Assembly: GCA_013399855.1 (NCBI GenBank)
Contig: VXAY01004360.1
Coordinates: 1,575,320-1,639,319, forward strand
Length of the DNA stretch: 64,000 nt
Reading direction: 5' to 3'
Source of the DNA: Oxyruncus cristatus
Lineage: Eukaryota; Chordata; Aves; Passeriformes; Cotingidae
Shown in pieces: positions 61,601 to 64,000 of this stretch (within the stretch, counting starts at the first letter, position 1; the number at the start of each line of letters is the position of its first letter). Under the pieces are notes generated by a model. The model was not told where the DNA came from. It searched no databases and was given only the letters and a program-made list of their open reading frames with translations. The position numbers and the translations under genes are program-made.

Positions 61601-64000
61601 ATTATTGAAGACTTTGGCTTCTGGTATGCCAGACGATGTAATGATGTGTTGCACACTCGAATGAGACAGTTCAAAAGGCAGGTAACAGATTCATAATCAT
61701 GACTTTGCTAACAAATGAACATTTCAGAATGCTTATGACGTGGGTTTTTTTGCAGGGGAGAAGGACAATCTTGTTAACAAGTTCTAAATTTTTGTGGTAA
61801 ATTCATGAATTTATCTTTACTGTTAGTGCACTCTGAGAATGTTTTATTTCAACATAGAAGTATGCTAATTATGTTCTTATGAAGAAAACCTGCCAAGTGT
61901 ATGAACTAGTTTAAAAAAGTGTATCATTTACATACTTACAAAGAACTCCTTTGTTTCAAAATTCTTTTTATATGTCTTTTTCTCAGTGATTTATTACCAC
62001 AGGAAGCTTTCTTAATTCCAAGCTCCTAAGCACCTTGTCACTGGTGGCATTAAGAACAAGAAATATTGGTTTTATAAATTTCATATTCCTTTGAAAAATA
62101 CATTGATAGCAAGTTTTAGTTTGGGTGAGATTTTTAACAGTAAAATGCCACGTCATTAAGAGATGCCAAATCTCATAGCTCGAAAGGACTAGAGACAGGG
62201 TCATTGTATCACTTGAAGGCTTTCTGAAGAGTTCTGAACTCAAGAATACTAAAAGAGAAGGATTTTGGACATTATTTACTACCTTCAGAGAAGCCAAACT
62301 AATGTTATTGGTATTTAATTTAAATTATAATAAAAATCCTCAATGTAGAAGCAGCAGTAGTAATCTTACCTTCTTTGATGCTGGGACCCAAAGAAGAGAT
62401 TTTCAGGATCTGAGACCAGTTAATCCACCTTCCTTCTGGAAACTGTGTTTAATGCTTTCATTAGCACTTATTGATCTGACTCCTTATTTCTGCATTATTA
62501 ACCAACTCTCGTGCAGCAGAGCTGTACTTCTCTTAACAAAGTTTATTCAGCTGTTAATAATTTCAGCATTCTTTCTTCCTCTTACCCTTCCACTTGCATC
62601 AGAAAGAAATCCCCTAATGTCAAGCCACAAATACTTCCTAAAGAAAAGAAAACTTTTGCATCTGAATTTCTAATAACTTTGTACAGAAACCTCACATCTC
62701 TAATCCTTCTGACCCACACGTACCCAGAATAGCAGATTTTTGCAGCTGCTGACAAGTGTGACTATGCTCAGCTTAATAATACTGCTTGCTTTGCTTCACC
62801 CTGTGGGGAAATTTCCAAATTGGAAGGAAAGGTGCCACTTTCTTTGTCATATATATTTTAGTAGGATTTCTACAACATTGGAGTGTTCTGCTGGTTCAGA
62901 AAATAAGATGTTTAGCCTGAATTATGGGAGTTAAATGTGCATCCTTTTTATTATTTTGTAGTTTTTTTCACTGCCTAGTTTTTATATCCCCATTGTATTT
63001 CTTCCATAGTACCTTATTTTATTTGCTTCCAAACTGAATAAAACTACTACCCTCTCTTCTAATGGTCTTTGACAGTCTAAACAAAACAAAAAAAAAAGTG
63101 TCTCAGTATTTCACTAATGCTCTTTTTTCCCCTAACACATAACAGTTAAGTTTATGATAACTCATTCTTTTACTTACACTGTTTTTCTGGTGTTTATATT
63201 TTGTTTTCTTTCATGCATATACAGATACCTTGGCAACTTCTCTAGGGTGAATTCCTTTTTGGAACACAGCTCAGTCAGTTGTCCTTTCTTTGTGCGCCTT
63301 TCTCTTTCTTTCAGTTGTATCTGTAATTTCAACTTAATATTATTTCCTCCTTGTCCACCCATCAGCTTATTTTAGCTCATGTTTCCTTCTCGATTGATGA
63401 ATTGTTGGGCTGGTGTCTTAGCCTGTTCTTTTTACAGTGTTTTTATTTTCCCCAACTACTGTTGTTGAGCGAGGGCACTACGGTGCTGTTACTCTTCTTC
63501 TGGTATACATCACTTCAGCGGTATTGTCTATTTTTTTTAGGTAAGATGAAATTCTGTATGGTAGTTTGAAAATGCTCACTATGTGTTCTGTATTTGTGGT
63601 GAGTCATTGTATTTCCTAATCTGCCATGGTCTGCCCAACCCTAAGTGTGATGTCAGTAGAAATTTTTTTCTTCCTTTTTTTTAAGCACACGTAGGACTGG
63701 TGAAAGTTACTGTTTGATGTAATAGGAAACTGAACTCATCTGTTCTCAAAACAGGCACTGCCTTAGCTAGTATGCTCAGGTTTCATTGTGTTGCCTCATT
63801 CTTGAGAGCAAATTGCTTTTGTGTGGATGTGTCTCACTGTTTCTGTTTCTTCGGTTTTCACCAGTTAAGACTGCTGAGACAATTACCATTGGAAAGCTGC
63901 TTTTTTATGCATCTTGAGTCTTAAATGTAGTTCTTTGGCCTTCAGCTCATCATTATGAACACAAGAAGGTCTTGGGATAAGAGGTGCCTTTTGAGAAGTG
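55645..64000 (+). other. PDE10A: PDE10A intron 1 (5' part)
   Basis: It begins with the donor GTAGGT after ACAA. The first 1.2 kb is still CpG-rich; beyond about 56.9 kb it becomes AT-rich. I see no further PDE10A exon: neither the shared LTDEKV-encoding exon nor the alternative N-terminal exons known from mammals are recognisable up to 64000. Frames such as 62302-62673 start with ATG but have no recognisable features. TTTG and poly-T tracts occur near 58857-58870. Confidence 0.85.

Noticed and set aside
62302..62673. 123-codon ATG-initiated frame in PDE10A intron 1
   Set aside because: Hydrophobic stretches come from T-rich sequence and no family is recognised.

Overview
The window reads as nuclear DNA of a bird. 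It is an AT-rich vertebrate background with few repeats. The recognisable repeats are CR1-type LINE fragments, two sequences resembling avian LTRs, and mononucleotide or TTTG-type simple repeats. No Alu-like or other mammalian SINEs were seen. Three short runs of N mark a draft assembly. CR1 also occurs in turtles and crocodilians, so 'bird' is an inference from the repeats together with the gene.

The only gene identified with confidence is PDE10A, the dual-specificity cAMP/cGMP phosphodiesterase 10A, on the + strand. Its first coding exon lies at 54801-55644, inside a CpG island of about 4.2 kb (roughly 52.6-56.8 kb). The exon has two in-frame start codons. The downstream ATG (55581) gives the short, membrane-targeted PDE10A2-type N-terminus. 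The upstream ATG (54801) has an in-frame stop 16 codons before it and adds a 260-residue low-complexity N-terminal extension. The exon ends at a phase-1 splice donor. That is the phase needed to join the exon encoding the common LTDEKV start of the shared PDE10A body. The rest of the window (55645-64000) is the start of intron 1. The GAF and catalytic domains lie beyond the window.

Bases 1 to about 52.5 kb are upstream sequence with no confirmed gene. They hold a candidate minus-strand LTR (9957-10257), a short CR1 fragment (11502-11680), a second LTR-like patch (about 26.84 kb) and two 5'-truncated minus-strand CR1 copies (30801-31438 and 35281-36880), the second carrying a broken reverse transcriptase. 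A 44-bp exact direct repeat lies at 15245/16451, and there is a perfect 12-bp-stem inverted repeat at 24345-24383. Several exon-like intervals on the + strand (4363-4437, 8641-8730, 16561-16644, 26363-26420) have compatible reading phases. They might be exons of an upstream or alternative transcript, but pseudo-exons are common in vertebrate introns, so they are reported at low confidence.

No tRNA, rRNA, CRISPR array, bacterial-style operon or wholly new system was found. The points most worth following up are the PDE10A N-terminal extension, the possible upstream phase-1 exons and the exact 44-bp duplication.
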